Assembly: GCF_019279795.1 (NCBI RefSeq) | Contig: NC_056730.1 | Coordinates: 606,609,383 to 606,673,382 of the forward strand | Source of the DNA: Protopterus annectens | Taxonomy: Eukaryota; Chordata; Ceratodontiformes; Protopteridae | Reading direction: 5' to 3' | Length of the DNA stretch: 64,000 bases | Shown here: one piece after another, positions 43,693 through 54,150 of the stretch | How the letters are laid out: the number at the start of each line of letters is the position of its first letter | Numbering within the stretch: position 1 is the stretch's first letter | The notes under the pieces: model-generated | Told to the model about the DNA's origin: nothing | Databases searched by the model: none | The model's input: only the letters and a program-made list of their open reading frames with translations | Program-made: the position numbers and the translations under genes

Positions 43693-43698
43693 GCAAGA
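43690..43698 (+). other. Predicted GC-type 5' splice site
   Basis: The coding match ends at CTC AG, and the next bases are GCAAGA. CAG|GCAAGA resembles the AG|GCAAGT consensus of the minor GC-AG class of U2 introns. No GT lies within a few bases that would keep the family's reading (the protein should continue R-Y-C-T-D), so the GC donor is the simplest reading. Confidence 0.6.
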
Positions 43699-43894
43699 AT
43701 TAACATTATATTGTTTTCTTTTCTTCTTTTTCTTTCTATTTTATATGGTAAATGTACTATGCCACACAGGTCCATTTTAGCAACAACTTCGTTACATATG
43801 AGAAGAATTTGCATGACCAAATGTCAAGAATAAAGCACAGTGGATATGACTTAATACATTTATTTTCCTATTACATTATAAAGAAGAATATTAT

Positions 43895-45800
43895 TGTTTG
43901 ACATTTATTAACTGGGTTAGTCCAACTGGCTACAGCCCTTTTTCAGTGGAGGCCCGAGGAGAAAAGCTCCAAGAATTACATTACACAAAAGTTTTCAAAT
44001 GACAGAGTAAAAATAAAAACAATTAGATTTAACAGAAAATGTTAACACGTAGAATGAACACTATAATGGGAATAGTCAGAGAAAAACATGCTGGAACATT
44101 GCACAATGTCTTAAATCGTATTAGAGGTCAAAGGTTAAATACAGTAGTAAGAAGAGAAACTGAAAACTTGTCATATTCGGCCAAAAAACAAGTCAACATG
44201 CAAATGATGAAAGTACACTAGGAGCAGGAGGTAATCGCCATGAGGTCACAATACGTCTGCAGTACTGTTGCCTGTGAGAAAGCTATCTGTTAATGGATTT
44301 GTAAGGGGGGAGCAGAGACGGTTGCTGTGAGAGAAGTTGAGGAGTACAAGAGGAGGAGATAATGGGACTATGTAGGGTGATTACATAAGCATGACCAAGA
44401 TTTACAAAGAGTATCTTTTAGGACTATTTTAAAAGAGTTGGGGTTTGGGATATATCTAACACTATGTGGTAGTTTATTCCAGTCTTTTGCCACTGAGTGG
44501 CTGTAGAGGAGTTTGCCAGTTTGCCAGTGTTTTTGTTGGGCATAGATACCTGCAGAAGATGCTGTTGAGAGCTATGGAGGGCAAGGTTGGGAGAGTAGAG
44601 ATGGATGAGGGAAGAGAGAAAGGGGCGGGAGGAGGGTTCATATAAGATAGAACTGAGTCTTGAAAAGCTGTGGTGGTAGGATTTGATGATGAAATTCCAG
44701 CCACTGTAGGCTTTTCAAGGCCAGGCAATGGTGAGACCAGTAGGGTTGGTTAGAGGCAAATCTAGCAATTTTGTTATAGGTGAGTTCTAGTTTAGATAGA
44801 AAGTTGGACTGGATATGTATAAGAATAAAGGCTGCACAGAGTAGGGTGGGAAAGCTTATGCAAGGGAGAGCTTAGAAGCATTTGTGAGGAATTTTTATGC
44901 CTGTAGAGTAGGCGTAAGTTTTGATGAGTCATTTTAATACAGTGCTGAGTATAAAGATCAAGCTTTAACTGGTCATCTATAATGACACCTAGAAGTTTTG
45001 TATGAGATTCAACAGAGATTATAGTGTTGCTTAGAGAGGGACAGTAAAGGTAGCTTTATGGTGATGTAGAGATTTAGGAAGGAATAGGAGAAATCTAGTT
45101 TTCCTAGGGTTAAGTTGGAGTTTGTTGTAAGTTAGTCATTTTTCAACTGAGAGTAGAGACTCTTGGGTGCGGTTGTGAAGATGGGAGGTATTGGAGCAGG
45201 AGATAATAATGGAAACATCTGCATATTGTATAACTGAAGAGAGTGGAAAGGAAGAGTGAAGGTCATTAATGAAAATATTAAATAATAGAGGTCCAAAGAT
45301 GGAGCCTTGGGGGTACCCCTGTTGTACAGGTAAAAAGGGAGAGAAGTTAGATTGCCATTTAACTACTTGGAATCTGTTGGAGAGGTAGCTGGAGAACCAA
45401 GAAAGTGCACAGAGACATTAAAGGTAGTTAGTTTGGATAGAAGTAGTCTGTGGAGATTGTGTTGAAGGTTCATAGGTGGGTACTAGGCTATTGGCCGTAT
45501 GGCCTATGTAAGCCTAGCCAGAAACAAACAGGAGACTAACTTATTGTTGTCTAGAGAGTTAGCAATGCAGTTTGTGAAGGAGGTCAGAGCAGTAGCTGTA
45601 TGTTTTGGCCGGAAACCATGCTGTGTAGCAGTGAGGAGATTTTCTAGCAGAAGGTGATCAAGGAGCCATTTATGAATGCATTTCTCTAACATTTTTGATA
45701 GGGGGAGATAGAGTGAAAGGCAACACAGACGGTATAATGACATATGTATTTTACTTTTTGTTATACATAGGAAGCATTTTTTTTGCATCATTTAGTAGTC
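43895..45800 (-). mobile_element. L2-B: L2-type LINE, 5'-truncated
   Basis: Minus-strand LINE related to L2-A. The 3' end at 43895-43980 has the same GTCCAACTGG and GGCCCGAGGAGAAAAGCTCC-type blocks (plus-strand reading). The region 44470-45460 matches the RT C-terminal part of L2-A when read by eye. RT fingers lie at 45504-45791 (LSKMLEKCIHKWLLDHLLLE, TATQHGFRPKHTATALTSF). It is cut by a 65-base CR1 tail at 45466-45535 and ends near the small DNA transposon at 45811. Several stops and frameshifts; no (TAAA)n tail. Confidence 0.75.
45466..45535 (-). mobile_element. CR1 3' tail only, inserted in L2-B
   Basis: On the minus strand: GGCTAGGCTTACATAGGCC...AATAGCCTAGTA...CACCTATGAACC, the same terminal block as CR1-A. 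Only about 65 bases were copied, so this is an extremely 5'-truncated CR1, or the tail of a SINE. L2-B coding sequence continues on both sides. Confidence 0.65.
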
Positions 45801-45802
45801 AT

Positions 45803-46157
45803 CCTACAGTGGATCTACTTCACGTGGTCGACATTTCAGAATGTCAAAGACCATATGGCTAAGACCATATGATCAATATTCAAAATATCGACCATGGAAT
45901 AATAAAAAAAACACAACAGAAACTTACCTTCACGCTGCTAGCAGCCCCCCCCGGAACTTAAATATACCAACTCCGAGATCCCACTACAGTGCGGAAGATG
46001 GAAATCTTTCCATTCAGCACTGTGCAGAGATGCTGGTTCCACATGGTTGACATTTTGAATGTCGATCATATGGTCTTGGCCATATGGTCATTTTGAATGT
46101 TGATCATATGGTCTTTCGTTCTGAAATGTTGACCATGTGAAGTGGACCCCCTACAGT
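45803..46157. mobile_element. Non-autonomous DNA transposon (MITE), 339 bp, with 8-bp TSD
   Basis: CCTACAGT occurs at 45803-45810 and at 46150-46157. Between them, at 45811 and 46149, are inverted ends: GGATCTACTTCACGTGGTC on the left and GGGTCCACTTCACATGGTC as the reverse complement of the right, continuing with ACATTTCAGAA and AGACCATATG. The arms extend for about 100 bases with internal repeats of the GACCATATG unit. No transposase. An 8-bp duplication points to the hAT superfamily, but the ends do not begin with CAGGG/CAGTG, so the class is tentative. Confidence 0.78.
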
Positions 46158-46159
46158 AT

Positions 46160-46245
46160 ATTGGCAGTAACACTTAAATTGTATTTCAGAGGACTGTGAG
46201 GCCTGTCATAGTAATGTTTGAAAATGTCCATGAATCCTGAGATCC
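46160..46245. other. Short unassigned gap
   Basis: Sequence between the MITE and the CR1-B tail, with nothing recognisable. It may be part of L2-B or intron. Confidence 0.3.
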
Positions 46246-48210
46246 TACATAGCCTAGTACCAACCTATGAACCTATCGGCCCTAGGGCCTATACAAGCCT
46301 AGCCATAACAATTCCCTGGCTATTTCTTCCCACACTGTTTACTTCCCTGGACCCCTGTCTAGCAGGGTGACTGACGTGATCCCCGGGGTGAATTTCCTTT
46401 CTCCCATCCAATCATCAAGGTTCCTTTTGAAGTGGGCCAAAGAGGCGCTTTGCTTGACATGTATGGGCAGTCTATTCCAGAGTGTGGGGAGTCTCTGGGT
46501 CAGGAACCTATCCCTCCAGCATGTTTTGTTTATTGTGATGACAAGATTTAGATCCCTGGAGCGTGTGGCTCTGAGGGATTGGGATTTCTTTAAGCATGTC
46601 CAACAGCTCTGTGTTTGACATGGCCTTGTATGTTAAGCAGAGATCTCCTCGGAGTAGACGATATGCGACAGAGTATAGCTGGATTATTTTAAGGCGGTCA
46701 GCATAGGGCATCTGCTTTAGGCCTGTGATTCTTTTAGTGAGGTATTTCTGCGGCCTTTCCAGTTGTTGCAGATGTCTTGAGAGGTACATACCAAATGAGG
46801 TGTTGTATTCTATAATGGGCTTAATAAAGGATGAGTACAGTGGGACAGTGACCTCCTTTTTTCTGGATGAAAAGCCCTTAGTGATGAGGTATGCCACATA
46901 GGATTTCCTGACTGTTGTGGTGATGTGGTTATTGAAGGTGAGACCACTATCCACCTGTTTCCCTAAGTCTCTTATCACATTTTTGGTGTTTAGTGTACTG
47001 CCACCTGTGTGTGAATTCACGGGTACATGTTTTTCCCCAAAAAGGATAACTATACATTTCTTGGCACTGAGCTTGAGCCCATGGCTCTGGCACCAAGCAT
47101 CTGTTTCTGTAAGGCCCTTTTGTAGAGTTCATTTGGGGATTCAGTAATGGCTCCCAGTTTGCAGTCATCTGCGAACTTTATTAGCCAGAGTCCCTTAGTG
47201 TTGGCCTGTACTTCAGAGAAGTAGATGCCAAACAAGAGAGGTCCCAGGACTGAACCCTGAGGTACTCCACTTGTCTGGAGCTGGATTTGGAGTCAGCTAC
47301 TTTTACAGTGTGGGTTCTGTCTGTAAGCCAGTTGGCAACCCATCGAGTGACGTAGGGATTAATGCCCAGCTTAGTAAGTTTATCTATGATTTCAGAGTGG
47401 GGGATGGTGTCAAAGGCCTTAGCGAGGTCCAGATAGGCTGTGTGGACTGCCTTTCCCTCATCCACGGCCCTGGAGACTGATTCAAAGAAGTCAATCAGGT
47501 TCAGGAGACAAGATTGGCCCCTCACAAACCCAAACTGGGTGGGGTCCAGTGTTTTAAGTTTGCCAATGTCTTTGTTTATAAGTTCCATGATAATACGTTC
47601 CATGGCCTTGCAGATCAGGCTCGTCAGACTAATGAGGCAGTAGTTCCTGGGATCCAAGGTGGATCTCCCCCCTTGTGGAGTGGGATAACCGTAGCTGTGC
47701 ACCACTCAGTGGGCATGAAGCCTGAGGTGAGGGTATTATTAAACATGACACTTAGGTGAGGTGTCAGTTCATTTTGTAGTTCATGTAGTACACAGCCCGG
47801 GATGTCATCTGGTCCCATGGATGCTGTATTCTTAGCTTTGGAGAGTGCATTTTTTTACCTGTGTGGCCGTTATTACCAGAATTTGGCAATCTTCCGGTAT
47901 TGAAATGAGCCATTTAGGGGGTGAGAGGGGGGTGAAGTTGGCACTGAATCGATCTGCCAGGATATTGGCAATATCCTTAGGATCAGTATATTAATGCCAT
48001 TCTGTTGTAGCTCAGAGCATATCTGAGCATTGCCATTTAGATTCTTGACATAGTTATAGAATGCCTTGTGGTTGTCTTTGGAATCTTTGGCAATTTTATT
48101 TTTGTAACTAGCTTTGGAAGATTTTATGAGTGATCTCAGCTTCTTACTGAGGCTGGTAAGAGAGTTTTTTACATCCTGGGATTTTCCTCTCTTCTGCAAC
48201 CATTTCTTAT
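46246..48210 (-). mobile_element. CR1-B: CR1-type LINE, 5'-truncated, minus strand
   Basis: Parts on the minus strand are the linker after the endonuclease (47873-48199), RT (46508-47818) with NYCLISLTSLICKAMERIIM, QFGFVRGQSCLLNLIDFFES, AYLDLAKAFDTIPHS and KFADDCKLGAI, the thumb to LYSVAYRLLRGDLCLTYKAM, and a 3' end at 46246-46310 with GGCTAGGCTTGTATAGGCC. It is a more diverged subfamily than CR1-A and CR1-C. It keeps the reading FFES where those two share a frameshift. A few frameshifts of its own, for example around 47235 and 47705. Confidence 0.8.
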
Positions 48211-48329
48211 CTTATAGTCCAGATCAACTTAAACCCATAAGGTTATCAGTTGCAGGCTGTAGTTACTTGGCACTTATTAAAACTTTGTCCACCCACCTCA
48301 GCTTAGCAACCTTCCCCTTACAGATGTCC

Positions 48330-48980
48330 AGTTCTCTCAGAAGGCAGCAGTCAGAAGGAAGTCCCAAAGCTCCTAGAGAAAAAAGGAAAAAAAATCCATG
48401 AGAACTTTGTGTGGTTCACTGAGACTCCCTGGTACTGTAACATAAGTGTATTGTCACTCATCTGGACCAGTGACTCTTGAGTGGGTGCATACAGAAGCCA
48501 GTCTTTCGGATACTGGAATATTTTCACTACCATCAGCATGAAATGTGCTGCCACAGATGCCATGCATTTGATAAACACCTCAGGAATTGTAATGAAACCA
48601 GACGGTAGGGCCCTGAAATGAAAGTGACTGATTCCAAGCCAGAAGTGAAGTAACTTTGTATACTCCTTAGCAATCTTGATATGTAGATAAGCATTCTAGA
48701 GGTCCAAAGAGCACATCCAGTTTCTTCAGCTAAGCACAGGAAAGACTGCATCATGACCACTTGGAGATGTATCATCTGCATGTACTGGTTTAGATCACAG
48801 AGGCTTAGAATAGACCCGACATCCTTTGCTTTTTTGTAGCAAAATGAACCTTGAGTAGTATCAGGATGTTCCAGGTAATGTCATTGCAAATTCTAACATT
48901 GTGACTGGTATGGTCAGTCTTCTGGTGGATGGAATTGTTTCTTTGCAACATCAAGTAAGTCATCTTTTCCTTCTCAGTCA
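48330..48980 (-). mobile_element. DIRS-6: decayed DIRS reverse transcriptase, minus strand
   Basis: Fossil RT piece: VFIKCMASVAAHF, FQYPKDWLLYAPTQESLVQM and SVNHTKFSW (48351-48578), with the preceding RT part at 48533-48960. Recognisable by comparison with DIRS-2 and DIRS-8. Old, broken many times. Confidence 0.6.
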
Positions 48981-51960
48981 GTCATAGCAGCTTAGCGTCT
49001 GAAAGGTGTTGAGCTAGTGGCAGCCAGAGTTTCCACTGAGTTTCACCAGACATCAAGTGAGGGTGCAACAGTGGACCCTTAAATTCTAGTTGTCCCAGTT
49101 GTCAAATTTTATATCCAGTCAGGTAATGCTATCTCAGGTTTGTTGTCAACATCTTTCCTGGTGGCTTCATTTACCCAGTCAGATTCTGGACAGCCACTTC
49201 TACCCGCCAACTGTCATGTGATGGTTTTCATAGGTACCTCTGATCTTGAATTGGGGGCATATTTTTAGGGCAATTAGTGCATGGAACTTGGTCATCGTAC
49301 TAGGCCAAACTGCATGTCAACATCCTGGAGATCAGAGTAGTCTTTGTGTTGCAAACTGTACAGGGCTTACCTCAAGAGCGTGTTTTATATCCACTCAGAT
49401 AGTATTAATAGGGCTGATCTTGTCCATTTTCCTGTGTTAAAAAGGTGTGAGAGTGTGGGGACAGGCTATGTTGACTCGTTACTTTGTGGTAGCAGTACAC
49501 ATACCTTGTCAAGCCAGCTCATTAGTGGACAGTTTCTGTCAGTTTCTTCTGATGTCCCATTATTAGTTCCTCATTCAGTGGTAGGTGCAGTTTTTTTTTT
49601 TTGTTGCTGAGGCAAACTTTGCTGCAGTCTGTCTGTCCCACCATTTCCAAATGCAGCAATATTTTAGCCCTCATCCCTTCTCAAGGTCAGACATCACTGG
49701 ATACTCTAGTCCAGGAGTGTCTTCTGGGTCTTCTTTTTACTTTTTCTTATTTTCCTTTATCCTGAAGTTTATGAAGAAAGTTAAACAGAGCAAAGCTAGA
49801 GTAATAGGTAATCACTAGACAGGAAAATGGCCAGCAGTAGTGAAATCTATCTGGAAGGGGCCAATGTAGCCCTGTGTCCATCAGACAGGATGCTTGTGCA
49901 GAGGCAGTTAGCAAGGCCTCAATTTTCGAGATTCAGTTCAGCAGAATGCCTACACACTTTTCTGGTTGTTCCACTCTGGATGCATTTGGGGGACCATAAG
50001 TACCTCCATCTCTCTGCATGGCTAGCCACCACAAAGGGTAAGATGTTTAAGGGAGATAATATTCAGACGTTGCAAGATTTCCTTCCACAACTCCCCATGT
50101 TTGTCTCATCTCCCCTTTCCATATATCCCTCACCATCAAAGGGCAGCTGCAAAAAGGCATGTAAACAACCTCTACTCCTCTGGCCTAGTGGTTAGGGAAA
50201 TGGTTTTGTGTGTGCAGACTTGACTTGACTCTAGGAAAAGACAGTAGTCTGGAGAGTCCCACCAGCTTAGGATATGGATTCTATTCATGATTCTTTTTGG
50301 TCCCAAAGAAAACAAAGGACTGAACCCATTCTGGTTTTAAACAGCCTGTACCAGTTCATTTTCAAAAATTCCTGGATGGTCTCTTGGCAGATGATCCTGT
50401 CTTTCATGACAATAGGAGACCAGATGTGATCTCTGTATCTCCAGGATGCTTACCAGCATGTCAGGATAACCAAGGATTCTAGAAAATTTTTGCACATTCA
50501 TTTGTGAGAGTCGCATTGCTGTTTTCTCACCCAACCATTTGGACTCACCACAGCCCCCAGGGTGTTTGTAAAATAGATATTGGTTGTGGCAGTGTATCAC
50601 AGGCTGCAGGGATGCAAAATGGTTCACTGTTTAGATGACTGGCTCCTTGTATTGGTGACAGATGAAGAGCTTCTTCGGACAAGGAAGTCTTTGCTATAGA
50701 CCTTTTAGTTTTTGGAGATCATGAACAGCCTGGCAAAGTCACAGCTAGGGTCATTGTATAATCTTAGGTTTATTGGTTGCCTCTTGGACACTTTTCATTT
50801 CAGGACCAGATTACCTCAAGAAAGGGCACTCATCATTCTGAGGGTATCTATTTCATATTACAGTGAGGCCCTGGTTACAGCCTTTCATTATCTAAGGATA
50901 TTGGGCTTGGATATTGTCTCACATTAAGATTTTCAAGGCATGCAGGGAGTACTTAAGATGGTGAATTCATACCCCAAATTTAATTCTGGACAACCTGATT
51001 AATCTTCCTTTCTCAAAAGTGACAGTCACAACGGGTACTACAGCCCTGGGTGGTGGTGGGGGACCATAGTCAGTGTAGCATGGTCTAAAGTATCTGGTCA
51101 GTGAAAAAATGCAGCACTACACATCAGCTTGCTGATGTTGAGAGTGATCATTCTGATCCTGAGATCCTTTCAGAACTCTGATTGGATGTGATCACAGGCC
51201 AGATGGGATAATATGTTCATAGTGTATTATATCAAAAATCAGGAGGTACCACATCTTCCTGCTGGTGTCAAGACCTATGATGGTCTAGGATTGATTCATT
51301 TTGACCAGCCACTTTTTGGTGTTCATTCATATTCCAGGTCAATCCAGTTCTTTAGCATAAGGCTTAGTCTCTGTCTGCTAGGGCCACATAACCATACCTT
51401 AAGCTAGACAGTTGCATGGAAGATTTTCCACCTCTGGGGAAGGTTTTGCTGCAGTCTGAGTCAGTGCCAACTTCAAATGCAGCAGCTCCTTTTCCTCCAT
51501 AACTCATCAAGGTAGCAACCCTGGATGCTTTCATCCAGAACTGGCCCCTTTGTCTCAATTTCTACTTCCCCTCCATTTCTACTAATTTCCAACGTCGTAC
51601 AGAAAGCAAAGTCCCAAGGTTCAAGGTGATTCTCTAAGCTCCCTTTTGGCCTCAGCAGAGACTTTCTTCTGAGGAAGGCTTAATGTATTAAGCCCTTCAA
51701 AGTCCTGCTGAAACACCTATTTGGCAAGCCTCACTTAGACTTGCTGTTCCTTTATTTAACTACCTTGCTTCGCCAGTTGTGATAATAGCCAGGGATCATG
51801 GTTTCCCTCCCAGGTTGTCCGTGGTTGTGGTTTTGAGGCAAAAGTTTGGATTCTCTTTCAGATTCTGTTACAGCTGTCTTGGAGTATTTGGCAGTTGTTT
51901 TTTGACTTAGGACTTAAAATGTTCATCAGTTAAATTAATCTAGCGTCCATTTCAAACTTC
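48981..51960 (+). mobile_element. DIRS-7: decayed DIRS remains, plus strand
   Basis: Fossil region that probably holds pieces of two copies. RNase H-like sequence lies near 49300 (KLHVNILEIRVV), RT-like blocks at about 50280-50640 (region of WTHHSPQGVCKI) and further RNase H-like sequence at about 51210-51420 (YYIKNQEVPHLPAGV). No ends are visible. Very old, broken many times; boundaries approximate. Confidence 0.45.
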
Positions 51961-52974
51961 AAGTGTGGGCTTTCAAGGTAATTTGGTGACCCTTTTAAAA
52001 GTGTATGACTTTCTTGCAGAGAACATTTCTAATTAGATCAGTGCTCAGAGACCTGATTCCTTCCCAGAACTTGAACATTGTTCAAAAAAGTAATGCTACC
52101 TGCTTCTCATCCAGTTTTTTTTTGCGCATTTTAAATTTGTCTATGAAAAACAATATAAAGACAATCTCAGAGCTGCAGTCCCCTCACACTGACCTTTCAT
52201 CCTTTTTTATAAGAACAGAAAGATGTTAGGAATGGTCTGTAATACCTGCAGTGTTGACAAAGAGTTAAGTATTAACCAGTTCATAATTCTCCCAGTGTTC
52301 ATCTGTAGGTAAGACAGCAAGAGTAAAAATGTTACCAGGCCGTTTAGGTTCTGTTTACATAAATTTAAGGATATGAGGAAAAAATTGCAACTTTCCTTCT
52401 CCTTTGCAGAAAGTGTCAAAAGTCATTCAAGCAGATTGACAGATCACATAAAGTTTTGAATCGGAATTATAGGGTGAATTTATCAGAAGTTTCTAATGCC
52501 CATTATACCTCAGCTGTGGTCATTTAAAAGACTTTTTTTCCCCTGAAAGTTCCAGTGGATGGGATTTGTATGACCGCAACTCTGTCATTCTTGTATACTT
52601 TTGCCAGGCACTAAAATCTGGATGTGGTTTTGCAGTAACGCTACTATTGCCGAAAAGATTCTTGGAATAGCCACTCAGGGAGCTGAGATGGAGATGCTGT
52701 CTTACTTGTGGAACAGGATGGATAGGATCATTGTAGGTCATAATCATTACTCACCTGTTTTTCACATTTTTATATAGGGTCAGGGCGTTGCATCAACTGT
52801 TGCCACATCTTTTGATTCAGAGCTACTGTCCTTCCTTTTTTTGACAGTTGCATCTAAGTGTTGCAGGTCTTCTGCCATGTAATCAATTAATCTTTTGGTT
52901 GGATGTCCTTGATATTTTTCTGTCCCAAATTTTTGCTTTGATGCATATGTGCCAAGCCAAAATACCATCATTTT
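51961..52974. other. Unassigned intron sequence
   Basis: No family recognised. Short ORFs at 52005-52229 and 52520-52747 have no known match. Confidence 0.4.
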
Positions 52975-53150
52975 ATTTATTTATTTATTTAACATTTGTT
53001 GACTGGGAAAGTCCAACTAGATTCCACAGAGCCTGTTTTCAGCGGAGGCCCAGGGAGAAATGCTCCAGATGCATGTCTTTGGAATGAGGGAGGAAACGGG
53101 AGTACCCGGAGGAAACCCACGCGAACACAGGGAGAACATGCAAAATCTGT
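52975..53150 (-). mobile_element. L2-type LINE 3' end only
   Basis: (TTAT)n at 52975-52993, then TTGACTGGGAAAGTCCAACT, TTTTCAGCGGAGGCCCAGGG and GGAGTACCCGGAGGAAACCC, a block widely shared by vertebrate L2-type 3' ends. About 175 bases, strongly 5'-truncated. It shares the 3' end of L2-A (24398-24480) and L2-B. It lies at the 3' side of, or inside, an RTE-like LINE. Confidence 0.75.
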
Positions 53151-54150
53151 CCTCCTTGATTTTCTCTGTATTTGGGCCAACTTTGACTTCTGTTTTGATA
53201 TCCTTATTTTGTCATCTATCAGTCAATGTGCATTCTAGTACCTGTCTCAGGCACTTCATCTTGACCACCTCTAGCTTCCTCAACTGCCCTACATTCATTG
53301 CCTAGGTTTCTGTGCCATGCATTAGCACTGGTTACACCACTATTTTGTGTACCTTACTTTCCAACTTCTTTGGCATTTTTCTGTGACATACTACTACTCT
53401 TAACATAATGTGACAGCTGGCTGCAATACCTCTGATTCTAGCTTTGACCTTGTTCAGGCTTCCCTTCTCTTCACCTCCCAGATACTTGAAGCTGTTAATC
53501 TAGTAAAACTGTTTTCCTTTCTATCTCATGTTTAGCTTCCTCTAATTTTCCCTATTTGCTGCTGTCACCATTGACTTGTATTTACCCATTTGCATCTCTT
53601 GTACCTTTGCATTCTTGTCTCCTGCCATTTGCTGAAATTACTGTTCACAGTCTGCTTGTAGTGCTGCACTGTCAGTATAAAGTATTTTCCTGTTTTTCCT
53701 CCTCATATCTGTTAATGTAGTTCAAAACAGGTATGAACAGAAGTGGGCTCAGAGCTGGATTGTAATGCATATCTACTTCCCCTGTGAACCACTCCATGAG
53801 TCCAAATACTATCTGTACTTTTGCCATTGTGTCCTTGTATATAAGCTGCACTCATTCTACCAATGTTTTTGGGACTTCGAGCCGTCACAGCACTACCAAA
53901 ATCAGGTTTCTTGGAACCTCTTCATATGCCTTCTCCAAGTCTAGAAATGCCCAGTTTGATTTTTCCTCATTTCCAGCTTCTTCTCAACTGTATTTTTCAC
54001 TGTAGTCTCCATATTTTTGTTGTGCATCCTGAACTAAATCCAAAACTACTCATCTACCATCTTACTTCTGCATGTTTATCATTCATCGTATCCATGTCTT
54101 TCTTGCAGTGTAACATGAGTTTCATCTGTAGGATATCATCCTAAATGTAA
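53151..54150 (-). mobile_element. RTE-like LINE, decayed reverse transcriptase
   Basis: On the minus strand a block reading AFLDLEKAYEEVPRNL (near 53920-53970) is motif A of RTE-type RT. Further down, pieces resemble the thumb region seen in RTE/BovB elements (a tyrosine/tryptophan-rich segment followed by RKLEVxxMxCLRQ, near 53260-53340). Stops are frequent. Clade assignment is tentative. Confidence 0.5.

Noticed and set aside
45803-46157. A firm hAT assignment for the small transposon
   Set aside because: The duplication is 8 bp, but the terminal bases are not those of typical hAT ends, so I keep the superfamily open.
50170-50240. TGGCCTAGTGGTTAGGG, which looks like a tRNA box A and might mark a second SINE
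   Set aside because: No convincing box B at the right distance and no CR1-like tail; it lies in decayed DIRS sequence. Probably chance.
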